A program made the position numbers and the translations under genes. A DNA stretch of 38,760 bases from Oscillospiraceae bacterium (GTDB lineage: Bacteria; Bacillota; Clostridia; Oscillospirales; JAAYXM01): contig JAFSIZ010000072.1 of the NCBI GenBank assembly GCA_017439555.1, positions 1 to 38,760 of the forward strand, in the 5' to 3' direction. Shown piece after piece: positions 1 through 6,877 of this stretch; position 1 is the first letter of the stretch; each line of letters opens with the position of its first letter. The notes beneath the pieces were generated by a model, which saw only the letters and a program-made list of their open reading frames with translations, searched no databases and had not been told where the DNA came from.

Positions 1-7
1 CAAGCGG

Positions 8-42
8 AAAATCCCTTGAAACTCGATGTTTCAAGGGATTTT
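8..42. terminator. Perfect 15-bp hairpin, bidirectional terminator-like
   Basis: Arms 8-22 and 28-42 are perfect reverse complements around a 5-base loop. The stem has a GC-rich middle, A-rich and T-rich ends, and a run of four T on either strand. It lies 130 bases past the end of the amidase-domain gene, so it could end that transcript or one entering from the left edge. The T runs are short, so termination is inferred. Confidence 0.6.
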
Positions 43-72
43 GTCAAACTTTGATTCAAACGCAAAAGTTGC

Positions 73-95
73 GGGCGGATAATATCCGCCCCTAC
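73..95 (-). repeat. REP-like palindrome preceded by GTAG
   Basis: On the minus strand the tetranucleotide GTAG (95-92) is followed directly by a palindrome with arms 91-85 and 79-73 (GGGCGGA / TCCGCCC, extendable by two A/T pairs). A GTAG head plus an imperfect palindrome is the signature of REP sequences mobilised by REP-associated tyrosine transposases. No transposase lies in the window, and a single copy cannot prove that the sequence is repetitive. Confidence 0.5.
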
Positions 96-173
96 AATAT
101 ATTTTCTCTGCTTGCGGTCTCATGCCTTTTTCGACAGTCTGAGGAATCCGAAGACTTCACCGTTTCCTTTACA

Positions 174-665
174 TCAAGGCTCGCGCACCCCATCTATATG
201 AATCAACCTCGCGTTTGTATAGCTGTATGTGCTCATACGGCGCCGATAGACATCGCGCGTATGTGCGGCAAGAAGTATGTTCTGCGGCATCGGCACTCTG
301 CCGACGGAGACGACCATCAGCGTGTGTGAGAAGAAATCGTTTCCATTATAGGCAAACTGGATAACATCGCCCGGGCGAGCCTCTGAAAGCTCTGCTTCGT
401 GCCCGAACGGGCCGGGACCTTCGTTTGTTGTCATAAAGTTATAGAAATATTGCACACTCGTCCAGGCTGGTGCGCGAAGCTCGGGCGAGATATAATACCA
501 GCCGAAGTCAGGCGTGAAATTCATCACTCCTGCGCCTGCATATACCGCCTGTGAAACATAGTTTGTGCAGTCGCCTCCGATTTCGTCGAAATTATAATAT
601 ATCGGGTTTCTGCGAAACGCCCACCGCCGCGCATATTGAACCGCGGCAAATCTGTTATATTCCAA
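174..665 (-). CDS. Stand-alone amidase-domain protein (Amidase_6-like)
   Basis: A 163-residue protein resembling the putative amidase domain family found alone or at the end of wall-associated proteins in Clostridia. Residues 30-39 (GGDCTNYVSQ) hold the expected catalytic Cys, and the His in FSHTLMVVS near residue 113 fits the second catalytic residue of this papain-like fold. The Trp- and Tyr-rich N-terminus (about residues 5-27) is typical of the short stand-alone form. No signal peptide or membrane segment is visible, so the site of action and the substrate are unknown. The start is TTG at 665, nine bases after AAGGAGG. No ATG or GTG lies between the TTG and the preceding in-frame stop at 714-716. 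The ribosome binding site sits inside a terminator hairpin, described separately. Confidence 0.8.
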   Translation of the reverse strand: MEYNRFAAVQYARRWAFRRNPIYYNFDEIGGDCTNYVSQAVYAGAGVMNFTPDFGWYYISPELRAPAWTSVQYFYNFMTTNEGPGPFGHEAELSEARPGDVIQFAYNGNDFFSHTLMVVSVGRVPMPQNILLAAHTRDVYRRRMSTYSYTNARLIHIDGVREP

Positions 666-710
666 AAAAATCCGCCTCCTTGCTGCCAGTATATGCAGGA
701 GACGGATTTT
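664..710 (-). terminator. Terminator of the M20 gene that embeds the amidase gene's ribosome binding site
   Basis: On the minus strand, bases 710-695 pair with 683-667 (about 15 pairs, one mismatch and one bulge), followed by seven T at 670-664. It begins about 17 bases after the M20 stop codon and has the form of an intrinsic terminator. Its 3' arm contains AAGGAGG, the only good ribosome binding site for the amidase gene, and the T run leads into that gene's TTG start (665-663). The stem could therefore both stop transcription and mask the start. Confidence 0.75.
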
Positions 711-726
711 CCGTTATTTTATATCA

Positions 727-2061
727 TCAGAGACGGCACACCGCGCCATTTTCGCCATATTCTATGCAATCTCCGGAGCGGATGAAGCTGTCGATGCAAT
801 CGAAATATTCTTCTTTCGATGCAAAGATTGGGGTGAATTCATCGATGATTTTCTTTGCTCTTTCGCCGTTTTCAGAAAGCAGAAGTGAAAGCATTTCAAG
901 CTGCCATTTCGCCGATGCAACACACGCAAGCTCCGGATCTGCGATTCTGTAGTCAGAGCCGTGACTTGTGCCGACAGCACCCGGCGCATATGGATGAATA
1001 GCAGGCATAATGCAGGAAAGGTCTCCCATATCGGTGCAGCCTGTGCTGACATCATCACTTCTTTCAAACGGAACGCCGGGAATTGCCTTTGCGGCATCCT
1101 CCGCAAGGTCAATCATTGCAGGAGCGTTAAAGAGCGGACCATAGCCGGGAGAATCCTGAATGTCGATATTCGCGCCAAGCGAGAGTGCCGCGCCGACAAG
1201 CGCGCGGTTGACTTTGCTGTTCGCTTCGTGGATAGCATCAAACGTATAGCCGCGGACATAGCTCTCAAGCACAACTCTGTCAGGAATTGCATTGACAGCA
1301 TTTCCGCCGTTAGTTATGATTGGATGAACGCGTATGCGGTCAGCCTCCTTGAAGGTTTCACGCACGGAATTAATTGCAGAAAGCCCGAGATTTGCAGCAT
1401 AGAGAGCATTGACACCCTTCCACGGAGCTCCGCCTGCGTGAGCCGAAACACCCTTGTATACAATTCTCTTGCTCATACAGCCGACAGCGCCTGCAAGTGA
1501 CACAAAGTTCTCTCCCGAGGTTGTATGAACCATAAATGCTATGTCAACGCCATCGAAATATCCGCGGTAGAGGAACTCCGTCTTGCCGCCGAGATAGCGG
1601 ATAACGCCCTTTTCCACAAGACCTTTGCGATATTCAATCTCGATAAGCTCCTCTGCCGGAACTGCACAGAGGCGTATTCTTCCGCAGAGCGAATCGAGCG
1701 CACCCGGCTCACGGAGCGCAGCTGCAATTCCGATGAGCGCGGCACACTGCGCGCTATGACCGCAAACGTGGGCAGCACCTGTCTTCGGGTCTGCCTCCGG
1801 GTGGTCGGCACAGATGAGCGAATCAAGCTCGCCGAGAATGAGCACCTCAGGTCCGGGTCTTCCTGTGTCTATAACTGTATAAAATCCGGGAATGTCGCCT
1901 GCACGGATGAGCTCATAACCGAGCTTTTCGAATGCATCCTCCATATATTTGCCTGTCTTGACCTCGCGATATCCCGTTTCGGGATTCGCCCAGATATAAT
2001 TTTGAGTATCGATTATGAGATCTCTATATTTATCGACTGTTGCCTGAAATGAAAACGCCAT
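727..2061 (-). CDS. M20 family amidohydrolase / metallopeptidase
   Basis: A 444-residue zinc-type amidohydrolase of the M20 family, related to aminobenzoyl-glutamate and N-acyl amino acid hydrolases. Visible features are ELDSL near residue 78, the metal-site segment AAHVCGHSAQ near residues 96-105, the catalytic PAEE near residue 135, and the dimerisation-domain motif KGVSAHAGGAPW near residues 206-217. The usual GHD after the Cys is GHS here, a variation noted as a finding. No signal peptide is visible, so it is probably cytosolic. The start is ATG at 2061, nine bases after AGGAG; an upstream TTG at 2070 is less well placed. It has its own promoter and a strong terminator, so it is probably monocistronic. 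The substrate cannot be told from sequence. Confidence 0.9.
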   Translation of the reverse strand: MAFSFQATVDKYRDLIIDTQNYIWANPETGYREVKTGKYMEDAFEKLGYELIRAGDIPGFYTVIDTGRPGPEVLILGELDSLICADHPEADPKTGAAHVCGHSAQCAALIGIAAALREPGALDSLCGRIRLCAVPAEELIEIEYRKGLVEKGVIRYLGGKTEFLYRGYFDGVDIAFMVHTTSGENFVSLAGAVGCMSKRIVYKGVSAHAGGAPWKGVNALYAANLGLSAINSVRETFKEADRIRVHPIITNGGNAVNAIPDRVVLESYVRGYTFDAIHEANSKVNRALVGAALSLGANIDIQDSPGYGPLFNAPAMIDLAEDAAKAIPGVPFERSDDVSTGCTDMGDLSCIMPAIHPYAPGAVGTSHGSDYRIADPELACVASAKWQLEMLSLLLSENGERAKKIIDEFTPIFASKEEYFDCIDSFIRSGDCIEYGENGAVCRL

Positions 2062-2092
2062 TATAACCAACTCCTAATATATTTATAAATTA

Positions 2093-2121
2093 AGTATATC
2101 TATATTCCGGCGAAAAATCAA
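2093..2121 (-). promoter_or_regulatory. Promoter for the M20 amidohydrolase
   Basis: TTGATT (2121-2116), a 17-base spacer and TATACT (2098-2093) match a housekeeping sigma promoter. Transcription would start about 25 bases before the ATG at 2061. Confidence 0.7.
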
Positions 2122-2165
2122 CCGTGATATTTGAACAAATGACGGGAAAGCATATATTTTCCGCC

Positions 2166-2468
2166 TTATGTCGATATCCATTTAAAGAAAAGAAATGCAA
2201 GAATCCCCAAGCTCAACAGCGTTTCTATTGCGTCCCGACTTGCGCCGTCCGCGATGAAGAATATCAGCATCAGAACGACAATTACGATAACGATCCAGCT
2301 GCAGCCGAAGCCTTTGCCACCGCCGCAGTTTCCGCTCTCCCCTCCGGATTCACCGCCGCAGTTTTTAAAAGCATAGTAATCATCCATATCATTCATCGCA
2401 TACCTGCGCGCCGATAGAGCCTGCCCCGGCTCAATATATATCAATTCCGCAGCTTTCCTTTCCTTCAC
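2166..2468 (-). CDS. Small Gly/Cys-rich membrane protein, function unknown
   Basis: A 100-residue protein of unknown function. After a charged N-terminus there is an acidic-aromatic patch (MNDMDDYYAF), then a Gly-, Ser- and Cys-rich stretch with three Cys (about residues 37-56), a hydrophobic helix (about 57-73) and a second one (about 83-97) ending near the C-terminus. This suggests two membrane segments joined by a short loop. GTG at 2468 is chosen because AAAGGTGG lies seven bases upstream; an adjacent TTG at 2471 is too close to that site, and the internal ATG at 2396 has no good site. A promoter with an extended -10 lies just upstream. The Gly-rich-then-hydrophobic layout superficially recalls small sporulation proteins of the YjcZ type, but I would not assign it there. 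Confidence 0.7.
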   Translation of the reverse strand: MKERKAAELIYIEPGQALSARRYAMNDMDDYYAFKNCGGESGGESGNCGGGKGFGCSWIVIVIVVLMLIFFIADGASRDAIETLLSLGILAFLFFKWIST

Positions 2469-2489
2469 CAAACCGCCACCTTTTATCAG

Positions 2490-2518
2490 ATTATATCACA
2501 CATCGTAAAATCAATCAA
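2490..2518 (-). promoter_or_regulatory. Promoter for the small membrane protein, overlapping a palindromic element
   Basis: TTGATT (2518-2513), a 17-base spacer and TATAAT (2495-2490), with TG one base upstream of the -10 box (extended -10). The first three bases of the -35 box belong to the outer hairpin (2516-2531) of the palindromic mosaic next to it. The predicted leader is only about 15 bases long. Confidence 0.75.
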
Positions 2519-2702
2519 GGCGTAAGCCTTGTATATCATCAATTCCAAAGGAATTGCATATTGCCAACACGAAGTGTTGTATATCATCAAGCCGACAGAT
2601 TTATACACGCTGAAGCGTGATAAGATACAAGGGTGGAAAACCGCCCTTGATGATATACACCTTGCTTCGCGCGGTGATGATATACCAAGCCTGTCGGCTT
2701 GG
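2516..2702. repeat. Mosaic of short hairpins linked by TATATCATCAA / TTGATGATATA
   Basis: The stretch is almost wholly made of small stem-loops: 2516-2531, 2540-2556, 2565-2579, 2606-2619, 2628-2649 and 2685-2702. A linker TATATCATCAA occurs at 2532-2542 and 2580-2590 and in inverse form at 2647-2657 and, with one change, 2674-2684. An 11-base perfect inverted repeat (2588-2598 with 2691-2701) brackets the right half. No sensible coding frame runs through it. The layout fits a miniature palindromic element that spreads in trans or by slippage. That class is my inference, since copies elsewhere cannot be seen from one window. Confidence 0.75.
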
Positions 2703-2705
2703 ATA

Positions 2706-2747
2706 AAAAAAGAAGCAACTTTTGGCAGACAAAAGTTGCTTCTTTTT
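2706..2747 (-). terminator. Terminator directly after tRNA-Leu
   Basis: Nearly perfect 18-19 bp arms (2706-2724 and 2730-2748) around a 5-base loop. Reading the minus strand, six T follow the GC-containing stem core. The stem begins at the last base of the encoded CCA end of the tRNA, so it is that gene's terminator and probably the end of the dnaX-recR transcript. Confidence 0.9.
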
Positions 2748-2830
2748 TGGTGCGGGCGGTGGGACTTGAACCCACACGTCGAAGACATTGGCTCCTAAGA
2801 CCAACGTGTCTGCCATTCCACCACGCCCGC
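2748..2830 (-). tRNA. tRNA-Leu (anticodon UAG)
   Basis: An 83-base tRNA with the CCA end encoded (2750-2748). The 7-bp acceptor stem pairs GCGGGCG with CGCCCGC. The anticodon loop reads CTTAGGA, placing TAG at positions 34-36, which decodes CUA and other CUN leucine codons. A long variable arm is visible between the anticodon stem and the T arm, as expected for leucine tRNAs, and the T arm carries GGTTCAAGTCC. It follows recR by 34 bases and is closed by a strong terminator. Confidence 0.97.
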
Positions 2831-2836
2831 GTATGT

Positions 2837-2859
2837 AAACAACGCATTGTGCATTGTTT
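2837..2859 (-). other. Hairpin between recR and tRNA-Leu
   Basis: Arms 2837-2845 and 2851-2859 form nine pairs including one G-U, with a 5-base loop, six bases after the recR stop codon. Only three T follow it on the minus strand, so it may be a weak terminator or a processing and stability element separating the recR mRNA from the tRNA. Confidence 0.4.
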
Positions 2860-2864
2860 ATTTT

Positions 2865-3467
2865 TTAATCCATCGCCCGACGCCCTTCGATTGCTCTTGT
2901 AAGCGTCATTTCATCGGCGAATTCGAGATGACCGCCGACAGGGATGCCATATGCAAGGCGGCTTGCTCTTACTCCAAACGGCTTCATGAGCCTTGAAATA
3001 TACATAGCCGTCGCCTCGCCCTCCGTATCGGGGTTGGTCGCCATAATGACCTCTTTTATCTCTCCGCCTGCAACACGCGCAAGCAGTTCTTTTATGCGCA
3101 CATCATCAGGCCCGATGCCGTTCATCGGCGATATACAGCCGTGAAGCACGTGATAGAGCCCGTTGTATTCGCGCGTTTTTTCAATCGCCGCAACATCCTT
3201 CGGGTCTGAAACAACGCAGACCGTTGTTTTATCTCGCGCATTGTCAGAGCACAAGCTGCATATATCAGTGTCGGTAAGATTCTGGCAAACACTGCAGAAC
3301 TTGACCGTCTTTTTGGCGTTGATAACTGCGTTTGCGAAGCCCTCTGCCTCCTCCTCGGGGAGCGAAAGCACAAAGAATGCAAGGCGCTGCGCCGTTTTTC
3401 TTCCTATGCCCGGCAGCTTCTGGAATTGCTCTATCAAATTTTCGACCGGTTCCGTAAAAAAGCGCAT
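2865..3467 (-). CDS. recR: Recombination mediator protein RecR
   Basis: A 200-residue protein of full family length. RecR works with RecF and RecO to load RecA on gapped DNA. Visible in order are the helix-hairpin-helix LPGIGRKTAQRLAF (residues 18-31), a zinc finger with Cys58, Cys61, Cys70 and Cys73, and a Toprim domain starting at VCVVSDPKD with ATNPDTEGEAT near residue 142. A conserved GIPVGGHLEFADE follows near residue 175. GGAGG lies eight bases before the ATG. It is last in the classical dnaX-ybaB-recR cluster, 21 bases after ybaB, and is followed by tRNA-Leu. Confidence 0.98.
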   Translation of the reverse strand: MRFFTEPVENLIEQFQKLPGIGRKTAQRLAFFVLSLPEEEAEGFANAVINAKKTVKFCSVCQNLTDTDICSLCSDNARDKTTVCVVSDPKDVAAIEKTREYNGLYHVLHGCISPMNGIGPDDVRIKELLARVAGGEIKEVIMATNPDTEGEATAMYISRLMKPFGVRASRLAYGIPVGGHLEFADEMTLTRAIEGRRAMD

Positions 3468-3488
3468 CTCAACTGCCTCCGTAAATTT

Positions 3489-3827
3489 TTAGAACAGGCC
3501 GGGGATATTCATACCGCCTGTGATTTTCTTCATCTGATCTGCCGCAGCAGTTTCTGCCTGATTCATCGCCTCGCCGATAGCGGCCACGATGAGATCCTCA
3601 AGCATCTCGACATCATCGGGATCAACCGCCTCAGGGTTGATTTTGATTGCTGTTACACGGTTTTTACCGGTTACAGTCGCTTCGACAACACCGCCGCCTG
3701 CGCTTGCCGTGTATTCCTGCTCCTCAAGCTCCTGCTGCATACGAAGCATATCCTGCTGCATTCTCTGAGCCTGCTTCATCATATTGTTCATATTCATTCC
3801 GCCACCGGGAAATCCTCCACGTGCCAT
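3489..3827 (-). CDS. YbaB/EbfC family nucleoid-associated protein
   Basis: A 112-residue DNA-binding protein of the YbaB/EbfC family, which forms dimers with tweezer-like helices. The Gly- and Met-rich N-terminus (GGFPGGGMNMNNMMKQAQ) leads into a helix rich in Met and Gln, then the conserved TASAGGGVVEATVTG (about residues 40-54) and INPEAVDPDD (about 66-75). The position between dnaX and recR is the standard one. The stop of dnaX is 12 bases upstream, so the two are very likely cotranscribed. Confidence 0.95.
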   Translation of the reverse strand: MARGGFPGGGMNMNNMMKQAQRMQQDMLRMQQELEEQEYTASAGGGVVEATVTGKNRVTAIKINPEAVDPDDVEMLEDLIVAAIGEAMNQAETAAADQMKKITGGMNIPGLF

Positions 3828-3839
3828 ATCAAAAACTCC

Positions 3840-5489
3840 TCACTTTACAGTTATTTCAATATCATCGCCGAGCCCCTCGAGAAGCTCGTCTATTCCGCTT
3901 GTTTCAAACTTTGGCGCCTCAGCCTTCTTCCCTGCCGTCACAACGATTCCGGGAGCTGCCTGCGCTGCGGCACTTCTAAGTATATCCATATTTTCGCTTC
4001 GTGTCAACATCTGGAGCACAAAAGCATTTTCGCTCGAGAGCGATAAAGTGTTGTCTGAAAGCGTTGCCGAAACTCCTCCAAACAGCGGAACCACGCCGGG
4101 AGAAAGCTTTGGCTTTGCCGCAGCAAGGATTTTGCCCCATATTTCTCTTCCGTCGCCCTGAGGCACTGCAGCTCCTGACGAGGAAGGCTTTTGTTCTCTT
4201 TCCGCCATCGGAGAAGCCTCTGCCGGCTTTCTGACCTCAGGCACATCGCTCGCCGACTGTTTTGGCACATCCCCCTGTGATACCCTCGCAGGCTCCTTCA
4301 CAGGCGCCGCTGCAGAGATTGACGGTACTTCTGTAAAAACGCCGTTTTTCAGCTTATTCTCAAGCTCGTTGACACGGGAGATGAGTGCATCGACATCGCC
4401 CGAATCTGCCCCCTCACAGAGGCTCACACAGCAAAGCTCTGCGTCAATCCGCTTGTTTGAGCTTGCCGCTATCGCGCTTGTTGCATTCTGGAGCGCCGCT
4501 ATCGCGCGGCAAAGACGCATATTGTCAAACCGCTCGGCAAGGGAGCTCAGCTCACCGTCCGTATACCTTGCGCTAAGGCGCGGCAAGGCTTCACCGCAAG
4601 CGGTTTTTATAATCAGAACATCGCGGAATATCTCAGACAGCTCGCCCAACACCGAGGTCAGATTTTTTCCGCCTGTGTAGATTTCATTCAAGAATGTAAG
4701 CGTTTTTCCGAGATCACGGTCAGCAATGGCGAGAGCCATATCAAAGGTCTGCTTTCTGCCTGCAAGCCCGACAACGTTTTCGACGGTTTCTGCCGTAACC
4801 TCGCCGTCGCCGACGGAAATGCACTGGTCGAGAAGCGAAAGCGCATCGCGCATCGCGCCGTCAGACAGAGACGCGATATAGCCTGCCGCATCATCGGAAA
4901 GAGATGCTCCCTCACTGCGCGTGATGAACTGGAGCCGCTCTGCGATTGCTGTGAGCGGAATACGCTTGAATATGAACCGCTGGCACCTTGAGGCGATCGT
5001 CGCCGGTACCTTGTGGAGCTCAGTCGTTGCGAGGATAAATGCAACGTGCTCCGGCGGCTCTTCCATTATCTTCAGCAGCGCATTGAATGCACTTGTTGAG
5101 AACATATGCACCTCGTCTATTATGTAGACGCGCTTTCTGACGTTTGCCGGTGAATATATTGCCTCATCGCGAAGGTCGCGTACATAATCGACGCCATTGT
5201 TTGACGCCGCATCTATTTCAACGACATCCATAACCTCTCCGCTCGTTATACCGACACACGACGGGCATTTGTTACAAGGATTTCCGTGGAAGGGATTTTC
5301 GCAGTTTATAGCCTTTGCGAGAATCTTTGCACAGGTAGTCTTGCCCGTTCCACGCGAGCCTGAAAAAAGATATGCATGAGACGTTTTGCCCGTTTCGACC
5401 TGCTTTGTGAGCGTGTCGCATATTGCAGACTGCCCAACAACATCGGCAAAGGACTGCGGCCTCCATTTTCGATAAAGCGCCTGATACAT
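3840..5489 (-). CDS. dnaX: DNA polymerase III subunit gamma/tau
   Basis: A 549-residue clamp-loader ATPase that places the sliding clamp on primed DNA. The start is ATG at 5489, giving the conserved MYQALYRKWRP; AGAGGTAG lies just upstream, while a longer reading would run back into the SRP RNA. Walker A GSRGTGKT is at residues 44-51, the zinc module Cys63, Cys72, Cys75 and Cys78, Walker B IIDEVH at 123-128, and the SRC arginine finger at 167-169. Domain III follows, then a Pro-, Ser- and Ala-rich linker (about 385-435) and a short C-terminal tau-like domain. No slippery heptamer was seen where a gamma-producing frameshift would be expected, so a single product is likely. Confidence 0.97.
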   Translation of the reverse strand: MYQALYRKWRPQSFADVVGQSAICDTLTKQVETGKTSHAYLFSGSRGTGKTTCAKILAKAINCENPFHGNPCNKCPSCVGITSGEVMDVVEIDAASNNGVDYVRDLRDEAIYSPANVRKRVYIIDEVHMFSTSAFNALLKIMEEPPEHVAFILATTELHKVPATIASRCQRFIFKRIPLTAIAERLQFITRSEGASLSDDAAGYIASLSDGAMRDALSLLDQCISVGDGEVTAETVENVVGLAGRKQTFDMALAIADRDLGKTLTFLNEIYTGGKNLTSVLGELSEIFRDVLIIKTACGEALPRLSARYTDGELSSLAERFDNMRLCRAIAALQNATSAIAASSNKRIDAELCCVSLCEGADSGDVDALISRVNELENKLKNGVFTEVPSISAAAPVKEPARVSQGDVPKQSASDVPEVRKPAEASPMAEREQKPSSSGAAVPQGDGREIWGKILAAAKPKLSPGVVPLFGGVSATLSDNTLSLSSENAFVLQMLTRSENMDILRSAAAQAAPGIVVTAGKKAEAPKFETSGIDELLEGLGDDIEITVK

Positions 5490-5521
5490 ATTTCTACCTC
5501 TGCTTTTTGCCTTGTTTATTA

Positions 5522-5822
5522 TTTTGACCCATCGCACGACCGCACACCCATATCTCGAACGCAGATGCTGTGCGGAATTTATACAATCGACTCAAAGCCG
5601 GCGCACCCACGGCACACGCAGTAAACCGCTTAATGCTGCTCGGTTCCCCGCCTGACATGGTTCACAGCCCTACGCTGCGCGGGACCGACTTATCAACATC
5701 GACTGTATAACCCAGCCACACCACCTACGGCCTCAACACGGGAATTCACCCCTGCTATAGCGGATTGCAGGTACAGGGCACCGCTGACTCCCCGGTTAGT
5801 GCGGTCTTGCGATGGGTCAAAA
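5522..5822 (-). ncRNA. ffs: Signal recognition particle RNA, large Gram-positive type
   Basis: On the minus strand the Alu-domain segment near 5790-5735 carries the conserved GGTGCCCTGTACCTGCAA and CCGCTATAGCAGGG. The S domain near 5670-5625 carries CATGTCAGG, a GGAA tetraloop (5647-5644) closed by CGG/CCG, and AGCAGCATTAAG. The ends 5822-5799 and 5545-5522 form a 24-bp helix with a single mismatch. This RNA scaffolds Ffh for co-translational membrane targeting. Position immediately upstream of dnaX is the usual one in Firmicutes. The mature ends are estimated from the helix. With no obvious T run after it, it is probably cut from a longer transcript, RNase III being the likely enzyme by analogy with Bacillus. 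Confidence 0.95.
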
Positions 5823-5855
5823 TCTGACTCTACTCAAAATTTTCTGATGCTTATA

Positions 5856-6866
5856 TTACAAAAGCTTGATGCCGTGCTCTCCGCAAATTTCAACATCTGC
5901 CTTCGGCCACACGGAGGACTGAACCTCGCCTATGTGTGCACAATCGAGCATAAACATACACAACCTCGACTGGCCGATGCCTCCGCCGATTGTATAGGGA
6001 AGCTCGCCCGAAATCAAAGCCTTCTGGAACGGAAGCTCCAGCCTGTCTTCACAGCCCTCTGCACGGAGCTGATTCAGAAGCGCCTCTTCATCAACCCTGA
6101 TGCCCATTGAGGATATCTCAAACGGACAATCAAGAAGCGGATAATAGAGCACTATATCGCCGTTGAGCGTCCAATCGTCATAGTCGGGAGCTCTTCCGTC
6201 GTGTTTGCCGCCGGATTTGAGCCTTCCGCCTATCTGCGCGATGAATACTGCGCCGTGCTTTTTGGAAATTGCGTGCTCGCGCTCTTTTGCCGTGAGCGAC
6301 GGATACATCTCCTCAAGCTCGTGTGTCGTGACGAAGGTGATTTCGTCCGGAAGCTTTTTACTCGTTCCGAATTTCTCAGACACCTCGCGCTCTGCATCAC
6401 GCACGACACTGTATATTCTGCGCACTATATCATATAAAAATTCTGTTTTTCTATCTTCCTTTGAGATTACAAGCTCCCAGTCCCATTGATCGACATATAT
6501 GGAATGAAGATTGTCTGTCATCTCGTCGCGGCGGATTGCGTTCATATCTGTATATAAACCCTCGCCGACGCCGAAGCCATAGTTTTTAAGAGCCATACGC
6601 TTCCACTTTGCAAGCGAATGCACTATTTCATAGACGCTGCCCGGCTGTTCGAGAAGATCAAACGCAACGGGGCGCTCGATTCCGTTGAGGTTATCGTTGA
6701 GCCCTGTTCCGCTCTTTACAAACAGCGGTGCACTGACACGCTCGAGGTTCAAAGCCTTTGCAAGGCGTGATTCGAACATATCCTTTATCATCTTGACACC
6801 GCGCTCTGTGTCGCGTATCGTCATTTTTCTGCTGTAGCCCCGAGGCAATATAAGACGTTCTTTCAT
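5856..6866 (-). CDS. asnA: Aspartate-ammonia ligase (asparagine synthetase A)
   Basis: A 336-residue enzyme making asparagine from aspartate, ammonia and ATP, of the class II aminoacyl-tRNA synthetase fold. The start is ATG at 6866 (MKERLILPRGYSRKM) with AGAGGG eight bases upstream; a longer frame reaching into glnA has no ribosome binding site. Recognisable segments include VSAPLFVKSGTGLNDNLNG, SIYVDQWDWELVI, IGGRLKSGGKHDGRAPDYDDW (in part) and the C-terminal TIGGGIGQSRLCMF ATP-binding motif. It begins 11 bases after the glnA stop, so glutamine synthetase and this ammonia-using enzyme form one nitrogen-assimilation operon. The 3' end lies 33 bases before the SRP RNA helix. Confidence 0.97.
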   Translation of the reverse strand: MKERLILPRGYSRKMTIRDTERGVKMIKDMFESRLAKALNLERVSAPLFVKSGTGLNDNLNGIERPVAFDLLEQPGSVYEIVHSLAKWKRMALKNYGFGVGEGLYTDMNAIRRDEMTDNLHSIYVDQWDWELVISKEDRKTEFLYDIVRRIYSVVRDAEREVSEKFGTSKKLPDEITFVTTHELEEMYPSLTAKEREHAISKKHGAVFIAQIGGRLKSGGKHDGRAPDYDDWTLNGDIVLYYPLLDCPFEISSMGIRVDEEALLNQLRAEGCEDRLELPFQKALISGELPYTIGGGIGQSRLCMFMLDCAHIGEVQSSVWPKADVEICGEHGIKLL

Positions 6867-6877
6867 CGTTATCCCTC

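Noticed and set aside
2516-2702. CRISPR-like or integron attC-like array in the mosaic.
   Set aside because: The repeats are palindromic stems of differing sequence with no constant-length spacers, and no cas or integrase gene is nearby.
2486-2902. Several overlapping open frames of 60-100 residues on both strands across 2486-2902.
   Set aside because: They run through the hairpin mosaic, the terminator and the tRNA gene, have no proper ribosome binding sites and read as translated palindromes.
3840-5489. Programmed frameshift in dnaX (A-rich stretch near 4661).
   Set aside because: The A run is near residue 275, not near the end of domain III, and no stimulatory hairpin or early stop was recognised.
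5490-5624. Open frames and an N-terminal extension of dnaX inside 5490-5537, and a plus-strand frame at 5376-5624.
   Set aside because: They fall in the SRP RNA or antisense to dnaX; the conserved DnaX start MYQALYRKWRP with a good ribosome binding site is at 5489.
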